In this document: positions 63,248-64,000 of the stretch, piece by piece
Layout: each line of letters starts with the position of its first letter
Numbering within the stretch: the first letter of the stretch is position 1
Assembly (NCBI GenBank): GCA_016215105.1
Contig: JACRLJ010000024.1
Location: 1-64,000 of the forward strand
Reading direction: 5' to 3'
DNA length: 64,000 bases
DNA from: Candidatus Hydrogenedentota bacterium
GTDB lineage: Bacteria; Hydrogenedentota; Hydrogenedentia; Hydrogenedentales; SLHB01
The notes under the pieces: generated by a model
What the model was told of the DNA's origin: nothing
Databases searched by the model: none
Seen by the model: only the letters and a program-made list of their open reading frames with translations
Program-made: the position numbers and the translations under genes

Positions 63248-64000
63248 ATGAGAAACGCACGGAATACTGGCTTGGCGGGGTTGCTTACAGTGCTTGCGTT
63301 GACGGCAGGGTGTCCGCCAGCGGCGAGCATGTCGTCTATCGTTGGAACTTGGCAGATTGTAGGCGTCGTTACCGCCCCTCCCCAATACGTAGGCTTGATT
63401 GACAGCTTCCAGCTTACGCTTCTTCCAGATGGTAAAGGAGAAGTTGTTCCCGGGAGCGGATTCGATATCGGACTTGACCCGAACCTTTTTGAATGGGTCT
63501 CACTCCCGGACGTTTCCTGGACGTTTGACCGGCGCAATGCCCAAGTCCTTATTACGTATAGCTATTTGTATCAGGGTATGCACTTCTCTTCATCTCACGT
63601 CTTTCGGTTGCACGTGACGAGCGGAGGACACCTCAAAGGAACGCGCGCGGTAAGCGTCCTACAAGGTGGGGCCCTCGCTTTGAGCATTCAGTACGACGAG
63701 GATTGGACGCTCCTCAACACGGAGACGGTAGTTAGTGTGGTTGGGCTCACACAATCCGCAGCCGAGGCTGCAATTACCAACGCGGGATTCCGTATCGGGA
63801 CGGTAACCAATGTTCGCAGTAACACAGTTCCGGTAGGTAATGTCGTCAGCCAAGTCCCGGCTGGCGGTTCGCAGGCACCCAGTGGGACCGAGATCAGCCT
63901 GATTATTTCACTTGGCCCTCATGATATGGAGACGGTGGTTAATGTGGTTGGGCTCGTGCAGTCCGCGGCGGAAGCCGCAATAACTAACGCGGGATTCCGT
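63248..64000 (+). CDS. Lipoprotein with PASTA repeats (runs off right edge)
   Basis: MRNARNTGLAGLLTVLALTAGC lipobox; VVSVVGLTQSAAEAAITNAGFRIGTVTNVRSNTVPVGNVVSQVPAGGSQAPSGTEISLIIS repeat; open at the window edge. Confidence 0.85.
   Translation, partial: MRNARNTGLAGLLTVLALTAGCPPAASMSSIVGTWQIVGVVTAPPQYVGLIDSFQLTLLPDGKGEVVPGSGFDIGLDPNLFEWVSLPDVSWTFDRRNAQVLITYSYLYQGMHFSSSHVFRLHVTSGGHLKGTRAVSVLQGGALALSIQYDEDWTLLNTETVVSVVGLTQSAAEAAITNAGFRIGTVTNVRSNTVPVGNVVSQVPAGGSQAPSGTEISLIISLGPHDMETVVNVVGLVQSAAEAAITNAGFR

Noticed and set aside
1-64000. tRNA, rRNA, CRISPR, prophage or biosynthetic gene cluster
   Set aside because: No such signatures seen on visual reading; a tRNAscan-SE, CRISPR finder and antiSMASH run would be needed to exclude them formally

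Overview
High-GC bacterial chromosome segment, apparently ordinary chromosome: no CRISPR array, tRNA, rRNA or prophage was recognised. Gene content (many secreted carbohydrate-active proteins, alternative complex III, dockerin protein) suggests a Hydrogenedentes/Planctomycetes-like lineage; this taxonomic guess is inference. Left edge: a respiratory operon on the minus strand (actABCDEF, small membrane protein, SCO, ctaC, ctaD). Middle: cell-envelope, ECF-sigma, PilT, exonuclease VII, prenyl synthase, NrdR and RsmD genes, followed by a dense cluster of DnaA boxes. Right: large secreted proteins, an ABC transporter, SRP RNA with dnaX, TatD, a PilZ-receiver protein, and a PASTA lipoprotein cut by the window edge. 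Main points to check: (1) a strong DnaA-box cluster (candidate oriC) at 33784-33911; (2) three conserved genes (actC/actD, purE, dnaX) each broken by an internal deletion or frameshift; (3) a family of intergenic palindromic/TIR repeats, including a three-way-junction element; (4) an orphan secreted-protein expression cassette with a near-consensus promoter, perfect Shine-Dalgarno and strong terminator; (5) a structured intergenic region before the PASTA lipoprotein. I found no clear new multi-gene defence or biosynthetic system.
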